From Oenanthe sinensis (Eukaryota; Streptophyta; Magnoliopsida; Apiales; Apiaceae): a DNA stretch of 64,000 nucleotides. Below are positions 12,248 through 22,674 of the stretch, in pieces. Location of the stretch: assembly GCA_028671895.1 (NCBI GenBank), contig CM053803.1:46126786-46190785 (forward strand), in the 5' to 3' direction. Each line of letters opens with the position of its first letter. Position 1 is the stretch's first letter. A program made the position numbers and the translations under genes. The notes beneath the pieces were generated by a model. That model saw only the letters and a program-made list of their open reading frames with translations, had not been told where the DNA came from and made no database searches.

Positions 12248-13559
12248 ATGCGGTGTAAGCCATTGGAAACATCAAAAGCTAAGCACAACAAGGGACTATG
12301 GTCACCGCATGAAGATGAGAAGCTTAGAAATTACATTATGAATCACGGTCATGGATCTTGGAGCTCTCTCCCTATCAATGCTGGTAAGTTGTTTAACTTT
12401 CATTTGATGTATTGAATACCCATTGTGCCATTTACTTGGCATAAACCAAAATAAGTTCAGAGACTACAGAGTTTTTGTACTGTGTTTCAGATATTTTAAT
12501 CAACGAACATGGACAATTTTTTTTCTTTTACGCTAGTTTCAAAAATCTAATCGTCGTGAATTAGTTGGCATTTTCTGTTTATCTTATTGCACAGGTTTAA
12601 AAAGGAACGGGAAGAGTTGCAGATTAAGGTGGATTAACTATCTAAGGCCAGGATTGAAGCGAGGAACTATTACTATACAAGAAGAGGATACTATTCTGAC
12701 TCTTCATGGGATGTTAGGCAACAAGTAAGCAATTTACTTGATCTTTTTCTGATAATAAGGTGTCACGGATATTTCTGATGTTCTGCAATCTTGAAGGTCT
12801 ACTTCTTAGTTCTTTTATTCTTCTATTTGCATATCTACTCTTGTTTCAGATTCTGCTAAGAAATAAAATTTACTAACCTCCTAAGAGCACACCTTTGGCT
12901 ACTTGGGCATGTTGCATCATTCCAGTCTTAGGTTTCCAAAATGCTCTCTTCTTCTTTTAACAAGTGAAGTCAATAGAATATCATATACTACTATCTAGCT
13001 TTTATAAGTTTAATCTCACTTTTTTGTCAGGTGGTCTCAAATTGCACAACATTTGCCTGGAAGGACTGACAACGAGATCAAGAACTATTGGCATTCTTAT
13101 CTCAAAAAGAGACAGGTGGAAATTGTTAATTTTAAAGATCAAACAAGAACCGAAGCTGCTTCTTCTGCTTCGTCCTTAAATTCATCTGAATACACGGAAG
13201 GATCATTACCAGATGCTGATCAACTTGTGCCACGATCCAACATCTTACCTAAGGTCTTGTTTGCTGACTGGCTTTATCTAGATCAATTTCAAAGTCAGAA
13301 GTTTAGCAATTCAAGTCAGCTAACATCTGCCAAGGAAACTACTGTTTCTAACACCACTTTTCAGAGTTCTTTTGCCAATGAACATTCTGTCCAAAGCAAC
13401 ATTAGCCCTGGAGGTCTAAGCAATGACTCGTATGGCAATACGATTTCTCGGGCAGACCTGAAATGTGAGGATCAAAGTATGGACACTGAACTTCTTGAAT
13501 TCATCTCTGAGAATAACATGTGCTTTGATTTCGGTATGAACAATCTCATGTTCATCTAA
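12248..13559 (+). CDS. R2R3-MYB transcription factor, LAF1/MYB18-like
   Basis: Nuclear DNA-binding regulator. Three exons (12248-12383, 12595-12724, 13031-13559) join across GT-AG introns at the usual R2R3-MYB positions to give 264 residues. R2 begins KGLWSPHEDEKL and ends RNGKSCRLRWINYLRPGLKR. R3 continues with ITIQEEDTILTLHGMLGNKWSQIAQHLPGRTDNEIKNYW. The replacement of CGKSCRLRW by NGKSCRLRW, the INYLRPGLKR junction and the tail start YWHSYLKKR resemble Arabidopsis LAF1 (MYB18), a positive regulator in phytochrome A signalling. The C-terminal part is Ser-rich and ends with an acidic segment (DTELLEFISENN) that may activate transcription. The start is the only ATG in frame before R2. Subgroup assignment is from memory and moderate; being an R2R3-MYB is certain. 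Confidence 0.92.
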
Positions 13560-13827
13560 GAAGGGTGGTCAATGTTCTTAATAAAATCTTCGAAAAAATA
13601 TAAAAAAGCAATCCTAGAGGTTTCAAAACATTTATCAAATGGTATACCAGATCATGAATCATGATGTGGAGGTCTGATCGAAGCTTGGTGTTGCCTCGAC
13701 TAATAAACTTCTTGTGTTTGTAGTACAAAACTACGTCCTCCCAAATCACTTATACTTCTGAATTTTTGTATATATTTAAAAAATAATTACTCTACAAATT
13801 TTCTTTTTTTAAGTAAAATTTGTAAAA
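13560..13827. other. 3' UTR of the LAF1-like MYB gene
   Basis: AT-rich, no coding. The downstream boundary is the Stowaway element that starts at 13830. Confidence 0.4.
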
Positions 13828-13829
13828 TA

Positions 13830-14101
13830 CTCCCTCCGTCCCCTTTTACATATCCAATTTCAAAGTAAATTTTGTCCATAAATACATGTTCATTTCTAAT
13901 TTCAAAGTAAAAATAGTGATAATTTTTCAAAACTATTGTTATATTTATTATTTTCAAGATTTGACTTATTCAAAACTTACTTGAATTGTCATTTTCCAAT
14001 ATATTAATTAGCGGTATGCATATGAAAAATTTATTCTAACTAACTTTTTCTTAATACGCATAATTTTTTTAAAATAAACATCTAAATAGGGACGAAGTGA
14101 G
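13830..14101. mobile_element. Stowaway MITE
   Basis: Terminal inverted repeats begin CTCCCTCCGTCCCC and end GGGACGAAGTGAG, with TA target duplications at 13828-13829 and 14102-14103. This is the hallmark of Tc1/Mariner-derived Stowaway elements. The length is 272 bp with no coding. Confidence 0.85.
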
Positions 14102-14103
14102 TA

Positions 14104-14746
14104 ACAACTTTCAGGTAGATAAAAATTACTACTAGTATTGCTCATACTAATACTTCATTGGTGTAACTCTACAAGAACAATGCTCGGTGCATATATAGAA
14201 TATTTTGTATGAAGAGTAATGTTATGTACTCCAAAAAGTATTCCAAATTTTTTTCTCAAATGACGTTCCATGACATGTGGTTTATTTTAATTTATGGGCG
14301 CATATGTATGCACGCGGGGTCTAATATTATTATAGGAAAGTTACCAATTACACAGATAACAAATCAGTATTTGAGACAAATTTTGAAATAATTTTTAGAA
14401 TCTATAGCATTTTTCTTGTATAAAATAACAAATATTCCATAATCTTTTTGAATTAGGGGCGTATAGAGATTATCCACCCCACTGCATCAATTTCAATCGA
14501 ATCATATTTACGTATAAACGTAAAATATGACATAATCGGTTTATGGACGAATATCCGAGTCAATATATCAGAAATTACTTCTTATTGACTGAGTTTGAGA
14601 ATGTTTATTTGTCTGAGTGCTATTGTGTGAACATGTGAGAGTGTGAATATGAATATGTGTGTTTTCACCCCCTTTGTGTGTGTGATATTACCTTGTTATT
14701 TATAGAGTTTAGTGATACCTCATCTTCTTTATACGCTGGGTTGTAG
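14104..14746. other. Intergenic, no gene seen
   Basis: AT-rich with simple GTGTG tracts near 14640-14690. Bases 14738-14746 act as the left target-site copy of the next element. Confidence 0.4.
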
Positions 14747-15333
14747 TAAGGATTGTAACGGATCGGATCGGATATTTGAAATATCCAAATCCAAACTCGG
14801 AATATTTTACTAAATCCAAACCCGATCTGAATCCAATCGGGTTTCAAAAATCAAAATCCAAATCCGATTCAACGGGTTTTGGATCGAATTCGGGTTTTTA
14901 CCGGATTTATCAAAATTTAAATTTTAAAACTCCTAGTAGAAAGTAGCACAATAGTAGCGATAGTTCTAATTTTAAATTTGAATTTCATGATATTTAAAAT
15001 TTAAAACATTACAAATTAAAATTTTTAAGGCTAACACAAATATTAGAAGATTAAAGAAGTCATGACATAAAAAATATCGAATTAAAATGTGATAGCTAAT
15101 AAGTGGTACTGTGTGGAAATAAATGAGTTTAATAATGGATAATATGTTTTGTTAAATTAAAACTCTATATTATTATTATCAATAATAATTAAAAACGAGT
15201 AAATTGAATATTATAAACTAACTATTAATATAATATGTATGTGTATATATAACGGTTTTGGGGTTTGGATTTCGGATCGGGTTCCGATACGCAATGCTTG
15301 ATATCCAAATCCAAATTAATGCTTGTCATCCCT
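14747..15333. mobile_element. Small DNA element with GGATCGGAT/ATCCAAAT words
   Basis: The left part is made of iterated GGATCGGATATTTG and ATATCCAAATCC words, and the right part of mirrored forms. It ends GCTTGTCATCCCT, like the element at 15445-16393. The flanks share GGTTGTA (14738-14746 and 15334-15342 match at 7 of 9), a probable decayed 9-bp target duplication. The interior is AT-rich with no coding. Mutator-type (MULE) non-autonomous origin is inferred from the 9-bp duplication. Confidence 0.6.
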
Positions 15334-15444
15334 AGGTTGTATGCTTTACTCATTTATCAACTTTTACTTTCTTTCTATCTTGTCAGTTGTCATGGGGCAT
15401 CTCTGAACACCTCATGCCTCTGTCCTTACTTTTGTACTTTTGGG

Positions 15445-16393
15445 TAGGACTGTAAAACGGATAATTCGGATACGGATCTGTCTGTATCCGTATCCGAATC
15501 CGAAAATCTGTATTCGTATCCGTATCCGAAAATTTTTAAATGTTAATATCATAATCCGGATCCGACGGATACTATCCGGATACGGATAATATCCGGATCT
15601 GAATCCGATTTTTAATAAGTTTTTTTAATTTATATTAAAAATTCAAAAAAAATGCAAAAAAGTATTAAAAATTTAATTTAATTTTTTTTAATTGAGTTAA
15701 GAGTTAAAGGGATTTAAGCCTATTTTATTTTTTAAAAAATTAATTTTTATTTATCTATTCAATCTAATTTTGTTATCTTAATAATATTAAACTCAAATGG
15801 TATTTTTATATATGTCTATAATATTTTTAGAATTGTATAAAATTTGTATAAATATATTATTTAATGAATATATACACACACACTACAAAACTAATAGAAT
15901 AAATTTTAAATTGTATATATATATTATTTATGTGATATATGTGATACGATTTAAAATACATAAAATACTATAGAAATATAAATTGATATATATTGAATAT
16001 AGATTTTAAAGTATAACCATGTATAGTGTATATATTAATTTATTAAATTAAAATAGATATTAGAATTGAGCTAATTAAAAAATATAATTGAATCAAATTA
16101 AATGGGCTTATAACTATAAGTGTATGTATAAAAATATATAAATGGGTTTATAACTATAAATGGGTTTAAAAATATATAATTATATATTATATATATTTAA
16201 AAAAAATATTTATATATATTATATATAATTAATTTCGGATACGGATGTGCCTATATCCATATTCGTATCCAAAATCTTCGGATATGGATAATATCGGGTT
16301 TCTTCCGGATACGGATATTATCTGTTTTTTCCCGGATACGAATACAGATATTTCAGACAAATATCGGATTTTTCAGATTTTTTTGTCATCCCT
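15445..16393. mobile_element. Small DNA element with CGGATACGGAT words, 9-bp TSD
   Basis: A perfect 9-bp duplication ACTTTTGGG lies at 15436-15444 and 16394-16402. Both ends are built from iterated CGGATAC / GTATCCG words. Termini are weakly inverted (TAGGACTGTAAAAC on the left; the right end reads AGGGATGACAAAA from the other strand). The 750-bp centre is extremely AT-rich without coding. The 9-bp duplication points to Mutator-like transposition by a trans-acting transposase. Confidence 0.72.
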
Positions 16394-16630
16394 ACTTTTG
16401 GGTTTTCTTTTATTACATGTCTACTCATGTCTTTATGTCATGTCGATTACGGACCTTCATGAAAGTTCACTATTGTCATTGGGTTACATCTCCACTACCA
16501 TTGTCTTGTACCGTTGTTGAAGGAAGATAGACTTGATGTAGAGGATAAACTGATATGTTGTATTATTTTTCTAGTTCAATGAATGTAACGTGTATCTTGA
16601 CAAAAGTCTTTGGATGGTAAAATACTCTCG
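16394..16630. other. Short unannotated stretch
   Basis: Continues the sequence interrupted at 15445. Nothing recognised. Confidence 0.3.
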
Positions 16631-16770
16631 TAGCGGGTAAAGTGTTCCCGTCGGCGGGTAAGTGTTCCTGACGGTGGGTAAAATGCTCCCAGCAGCGGGT
16701 AAAGTGTCCCAGCGGCGGGTAAAGTGTTCCCAGAGGCGAGTAAAGTGTTCCCGGAGGCGGGTAAAGTGTT
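16631..16770. repeat. Minisatellite, about 20-bp unit, seven copies
   Basis: Tandem copies of GGCGGGTAAAGTGTTCCC with point changes and one-base length differences. It stands out as GC-rich in an AT-rich background. The reading frame it opens on the - strand is an artefact of the repeat. Confidence 0.9.
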
Positions 16771-18220
16771 ATCATTAAGTATTCTAAATAAAATATTTTC
16801 ACCCTACATCTCTCTCTTTTACAGTCGCCCTTAATATATTTTTTTTAGAGGTTTTCATAAGTTTTCATCGGTGGAAAGTTTCAATTTTTTTTCCGTTTTT
16901 CTTGATTAACCTCTTGTTTTCCTACAATAAACTCCCAATTTTTTTGGATTTTATTTATTCTCTCATTGTGAGAGTTTGGTTTGTTTCAGTATTTTTCATG
17001 TCCGGGATTATAGATATACAAGATTTTCATGATTTTGATAATGTTATAAAGGTTTTTATGGGATCGTATCTAAGATCCATTGTTCAAAACAATTAGGTCA
17101 GAGTAAGTACATATATTCATAATTTCTTCAAAAATTCGTTTGGTTGTCTCTACAAGAAAGAAGAATTCAGCAACGATGTGTTTAAACGTTTGTTCGATTT
17201 TGATTGTATTTATAGATATTGTACGGTTTTTCGTTGTTGAATTGATTCCCCTGTTAAAAAAAACAGCCATTCATTTACCATTCAATTAAATTTTAAAATT
17301 TTAAAAATCACGAAAACAAAATATCAACCGCAAACTGCAATATGTTATATGTAAGTAAAATTTTAATAATTTATACTTTTATATACATATTCTTATTATT
17401 ATTCAAAATATAAGAGATATAATCATAATAACTAGTTAATCCACGTTCAGAAAAATTAAAGCATGATGAATATCAAGGGTTATCACTTCTCCCTGTATGG
17501 CTGTATACATACTAAAAATTAATATTTTAAAAAAACAAAAGAAATATTAGGATTTTAAATTGAATTCTTTTTTTTATAGGAAGAGAGGATAAAACAACCA
17601 ACAAAAAATCATATGGGTCGATCCATTTACTACTTATTTTAGGGCGTAAGTCATAACTTTTAGGCCCCGGTTAGCTCCCCTTATTTCTGAAAATAAATTA
17701 TTTATTTTCAAAAAAATATGTGTATATGTACTTTTTATAGAAATAAGTAACTTATTTTTTATTTTGAAAATAAGATTTTATCTTAAAATTTTAAACTAAA
17801 TGTTAAAAATACCTATTTTTAAAAAAATAAGTAACTTATTACTTATTTTTAAATAATCTCATACACGACCTTACTCTCGTTCCGGGCTCTTTCTGGTGGG
17901 GGCCGGTTAACGAAGGAGCATATGGGTCAGCAAACAAAAGGTAATACTGTAGTGTTTAAGGCCCATGTTCCTCAGCCCAAAAGTTGAATAAACTATACGT
18001 CGTGTTTGTAAGCTAAAGAGTGATGTGAAATGCTAAGAATGTTAAAATCATGATTTATTATTACCAGCTTATACTCGTGCAATGCATGATTATTTTTTTT
18101 AAAAAAAATTATAATATTTTTATATTCTAATTTTTACTTTAAAAAAATTAATTTTATTCAATTTTAATATTAATATTTAATATATATTTTTAAAAATAAT
18201 ACTAATTTAGTCATGGGTAT
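16771..18220. other. Intergenic, no gene seen
   Basis: AT-rich. The segment 17665-17860 contains several mirrored TAAGTAACTTATT words and may be a degraded small element. No coding frame was supported. Confidence 0.4.
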
Positions 18221-18640
18221 TATAACAATCCAAGCCCATAACTGAATGCATACCAGGTCCAACAACCCACCACATGTCAGCCCATAAAAAACTAGCAATT
18301 TTATGTATACATTAGTTATTTACTAGTCCTTATAAAGGGCTCAAATACACTTTATCTATTCGATGTGGGATGTTACAAACACCCCACTTTATTGGATCGA
18401 CGTCCTCGTCGAGCTCATTGACAAATTTACGAAACCCGGGCAGTGCCTTAGCACTTCCGGCCGGACAAGACTCTGATACCATTTATAACAATCCAAGCCC
18501 ATAACTGAATGCATACCAGGCCCAACAACCCACCACAAGTCAGCCCATAAAAAACTAGCAATTTTAGGTATACATTAGTTATTGACTAGTCCTTATAAAG
18601 GGCTCAAATACACTTTATCTATTCGATGTGGGATGTTACA
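18221..18640 (-). mobile_element. Complete TRIM retrotransposon (420 bp)
   Basis: Two 157-bp LTRs (18221-18377, 18484-18640) differ at only about four positions. A perfect 5-bp target duplication GGTAT flanks the element (18216-18220, 18641-18645). On the - strand the right LTR is followed by TGGTATCAGAGT (18470-18481), the tRNA-iMet primer-binding site. AAAGTGGGGTGTT just before the left LTR serves as polypurine tract. The internal part is only 106 bp, so the element is non-coding and moves in trans. Similar LTRs suggest a fairly recent insertion. No 5S-like sequence is present, so it is not Cassandra. Confidence 0.92.
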
Positions 18641-18645
18641 GGTAT

Positions 18646-19545
18646 TGGTTGATAGTCGAATCTTATTCATTGTATTAATATAGAATATTTATGAATAGTA
18701 TTAAGTTAATTCTTTTATTCATGGATTGAAATTTAATTAATTAATTAATAACTAATCAGGAATTTACGCTTTTACCCCGGCGACCAAACCATACTAAGAC
18801 TCTGTTTGGGAGTGCGGTTGAAAATTGGTATACTGTGAGAAAAAATGCTGGTAAGAAAGGTATTGTCAAAAAAATCAGATGTCTATTTGATAATTTTTTT
18901 GATTTATGTATATTTTGAGATATAATATATAAAAATAATATTTTTGAAAATATTTGATGATGAAACTAATAGCTACTTCCTGCAAAAGCTGAAAGCAGTT
19001 TTTTCCAAAAGCACGGGGGACATGTTTTTGCTAACAGTAATTTTTAGACCAAAATCATTTTTCCAGACAACAATTTTTAGAATTTACCAAAAATCTTTCT
19101 AACAGCTTTTCATCCTTTTTGTGACGAATCTTGTATATGTTCCTAAGAAAAATAATTTGTCCATTTTTCGGGGTTGAAAAGTTGCTGTAACTATCAACAA
19201 CAATACCAAACATGGCCTAACTCTCTCATTCCAATTATATTTAGGATATAATTAGAAATTTAGAATACAACGAAAGGATAAAATAATTCAGAATTTTACA
19301 CCCAATACACGTTTTATGGCCCGGCCAAATTCTCATATACTATTTTTTATTGCCATTTCTAACCTTTGCTAATTAAACATAATTATTCATCACTAATATT
19401 TGATAAATAATTAAATAATTAAATTATCTTAGTTAGTAAAACTGTAAAAATAATTTCATCCTATGTAATTAATATTTAATTCACTGTAATAATTGGAAGT
19501 GGTTAACCAAAAAAAAAGAGATAAATGGATCTTTGGAGTAAAAAA
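18646..19545. other. Intergenic, no gene seen
   Basis: AT-rich. The part around 18796-19220 begins ACTCTGTTTGGGAGTGCGG and ends near AACATGGCCTAA, suggestive of a degraded hAT-like MITE, but the ends are too diverged to call. Confidence 0.35.
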
Positions 19546-19547
19546 TA

Positions 19548-19858
19548 CCCTCTCCATCCACTTTTAGTTGTATCTTATAAAAAAAACATATATCTTGATA
19601 AAAATATTACAGTAATTATATAACTTGTTTACATAACTACTCTCTATAATTGCATTAAATTATATGAATTATTTATATATTTGAATTAGTCAAACATTGA
19701 AAATAATAATATAATGTCATTATTTAGAAAAGTCTGTATAAATTCTTTTTGAAAAAAGAAAAATATAATTAATTAGGTACTGATTTGTTTTTAATAAGAG
19801 ACAACTAAATTTCCGTTAAAAAAATAAATAAAAGACAACTAAAAGGGGACGACGGGAC
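19548..19858. mobile_element. Degenerate Stowaway-like MITE
   Basis: The left end CCCTCTCCATCCACTTTTAG and the right end, read from the other strand (GTCCCGTCGTCCCCTTTTAG), are related inverted repeats. TA lies on both sides (19546-19547, 19859-19860). No coding. Confidence 0.65.
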
Positions 19859-19870
19859 TAACTCGTACGC

Positions 19871-20448
19871 AGGGGTGAAATCGAGTTGAATAAGTGCGAA
19901 TAGCAGTATAATTAGATTCGGCTCGAATTTATAATTATTCGTTCAGATTCGGTCCGGATTCGAATTAAAATTTTAATATTTTGCTCAGATTCGACTCGAG
20001 TTCGGATATTAAAATTCGTATTTGATTCGGCTCGACTCGAATAAATACCGAATTACTCGTTTTAGCATATTCGAATTCGAATTCGTATGTAATAATTTTA
20101 TAAAATTAAGAATATTGGAATAATTGTTCACTAAAAACTAAAATATGATCATTTTATAGAATATTATTTTAATATAAATATTATATACTGTATATAATAA
20201 TATATATAACTTACGAATTCGAGTCGAATATGTATAATAAATATGTATTCGAGTACTCTAAAAGTATTCGAACTGTTCAAAATAAATACGATCGAATATC
20301 ATAGTGGTAAGATCCGACTCGGTATTCGTTCGAATTATAGAATAAGATTCGAATTCGCTCATTTTTTATGCGAATATGAATTATATTCGTTTTTGACGAG
20401 TCGAATCCGAGTTCGAACCCGGATTACTCGGATTCGTTTTCGGCCCCT
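19871..20448. mobile_element. Small DNA element with GATTCG/CGAATC words, 10-bp TSD
   Basis: The flanks ACTCGTACGC (19861-19870) and ACTCGTGCGC (20449-20458) differ at one base. The termini are inverted: AGGGGTGAAATCGAG against AGGGGCCGAAAACGAAT. The ends are composed of iterated TTCGAAT / GATTCGGCTCG words and the centre is AT-rich. Same architecture as 15445-16393 but a different word family. The frames it opens are artefacts. Confidence 0.72.
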
Positions 20449-20458
20449 ACTCGTGCGC

Positions 20459-22662
20459 AAGAAACAATATCGAGAAAGGAAAAAAACAAAGGAAAAGACG
20501 TTTGTCAACCTATAGGGTCTGTGGATAAGTCTGTGTGCAGACCAGGGAATCAATAGTCTAGCTCTAGCTCTACGTAAGTTTGGAGTTTGTAACAACTGTA
20601 CACTTGTTGAAAATCACATCAAACTTGGCTCTCTGTCAAACCCTGCCTGCATGGCTATGTGTGTTCGTCCATTGATTTTTTGTTACACCTCCAATCTCAC
20701 CACAAGTCATAACCGACTGTTAGTAAAAAATACATTCATTTTTTAATTTGTAAGTTACTAATAAAGTAAATCAAATTAGACCAATGTCATCGATGTTCAC
20801 GCATTGCCAACATAAATTGATTTTGAAAAATCTAACAAACATTTAAAATTTTGAAATTTTCTTAAATGTTGAGGATTTGAGGTCGTATCTCTAATTTATT
20901 ACTTATAATGAAGGCATCCTAACGAACATCCACGATGTTTAATTTATATGTTAAGTACTTTATAAATTAAAAATATATAATTTATAAGTAATTTATACCA
21001 TAAAACAAAAAAAAAACTCTCTGATCATATATTGTACCAGCCTAATCTCATATTGACCTGTACTCAATACACCAATAAATCATGTGATGAGATTCTGAAT
21101 TATCTAAATTGTTGTATTTAAACCAATTTATTTTGATTTATTTCGGATTTTGAGCTGGGGACTTGATTTGTTTTTTGAAAAAAATTGAGAATTTGACCCG
21201 AGTTGTCACACATATCGTATGCAACACATAAACAAATATTTAATATTTTTATTACTCCCTTCGTCTCATTTTACATGTCATTTTTGAAAAAATTACGCAT
21301 ATTAAGAAATTATTTCCTCCGTATCAAATTAATTATCTTATTTGACTTTTCTATGATCAAATTGACCTAAATTTAATTGAAAATTACGTAACTCCGTCCC
21401 ACCTTGGTCATAAATAATAAAAATAATAAAATAAATATAATAAGGGGTCACACTTTTTGTCTTTCTTTGAGTGCACAAGTGAAAGAACACTACTAGTACA
21501 ACTCCCTAGTAGTACTCACTTTACAGGCAGCCATTTCTCCCTAAACGTAAAGAGAAAGAGAGAGATAAAAGGTAAAAAAAACACTCTGCACCCCACCAAA
21601 TTATATACTTATATTTGCATACACACACGCACACTTACCTAAAACACTTTGATTGTAAAAATTATACTACATATTTTGTTAAATTTAAAGCTTGACTAGT
21701 ACTCCCATTCTTTGAGCATCTTGTTTTGTAATCTCCTCAAATCTTTGTTCTATGGTATAGCTCTCATTACTCTGTTTATTTATGTATATGTTTGCTTATG
21801 CATATTTACACAAGCACCACCTTGTGTCTTTATACATATTTGAAAGTAAAAGAATCACTGTAGCAGGTGAGATATACATGTAAGAGTATTTATGTGTTTT
21901 TGAATGTTTTTGCGGAAAATAAATAGTCTGCTTACATTTTACTCTTTTTGCACGAAAAATATATATCGAGATTGTTTGGTTTGGTTTTACTATTGATGTA
22001 TATACTTATTTGCATTTATTCATATTTCCTGATGGATACTGCTTGCTTGATCAGGTCTTTTTTCATCTTTTTGTTGTGATAATAGTATTAGTATTTGTTA
22101 AGGGAATTGTCATATATATCCACATCCACATGTGGCCCATGCTACAAAAGTTTGCACTTGTGCACTAAGATGAGTTACTTCTAGAAATATATTCCCAGGT
22201 ACCCAAATCTTGAATATTTGACTGTGTGTGTGTGTTGGGACTTTATTCATTAAATTTCAGAATTGACAATATTGTGAGTTGCCTTTGTACATAGTCCAGT
22301 TAATATTAGGAGTTTTTTGGAAGTTAATTTGTTGGAATAATGTTAGGCTAAGATGGTGTTGCATGAATTAAGTGAATCTGCATTTAAGCTCTGAACTGTG
22401 GTCTCTTGATACATTAAAGTCTGGTGGCAAAAACTGCTTGTAGTACAAAAACTAAATGCTCATACAAATAGTCAGATATGGAAGGAGAAGTCATTTATAT
22501 GGTCCTTAAGTATTCCAATGTCAGCTATAATGACTACTTTTTTCTATATTTATTGTATTATGGAATCCAGAAGCATTTATATCTTAACCCCTGTTAGTCT
22601 TATTTTGTTTCATATGAGTAATAGTCTTTATTTAGCAGTTTGATTTTGTCCGGGGACTTTGA
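20459..22662. other. Intergenic and upstream region of the second MYB gene
   Basis: At 21256-21400 there are several Stowaway-type end words (ACTCCCTTCGTCTCATTTT, TTTCCTCCGTATCAAATTA, AACTCCGTCCCACC), probably nested or broken MITEs. The last kilobase is likely promoter and 5' UTR of the MYB gene. No coding was recognised. Confidence 0.45.
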
Positions 22663-22674
22663 ATGAGCAGAAGA

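Noticed and set aside
16563..16802. Repetitive 79-residue frame on -
   Set aside because: A direct reading of the 20-bp minisatellite.
18221..18640. Cassandra-type TRIM with 5S RNA in the LTR
   Set aside because: The LTR shows none of the 5S gene control-region words, so it is a plain TRIM.
20243..20595. Overlapping open frames on both strands
   Set aside because: They arise from iterated GATTCG/CGAATC words of the element at 19871-20448 and have low-complexity Arg-rich translations.
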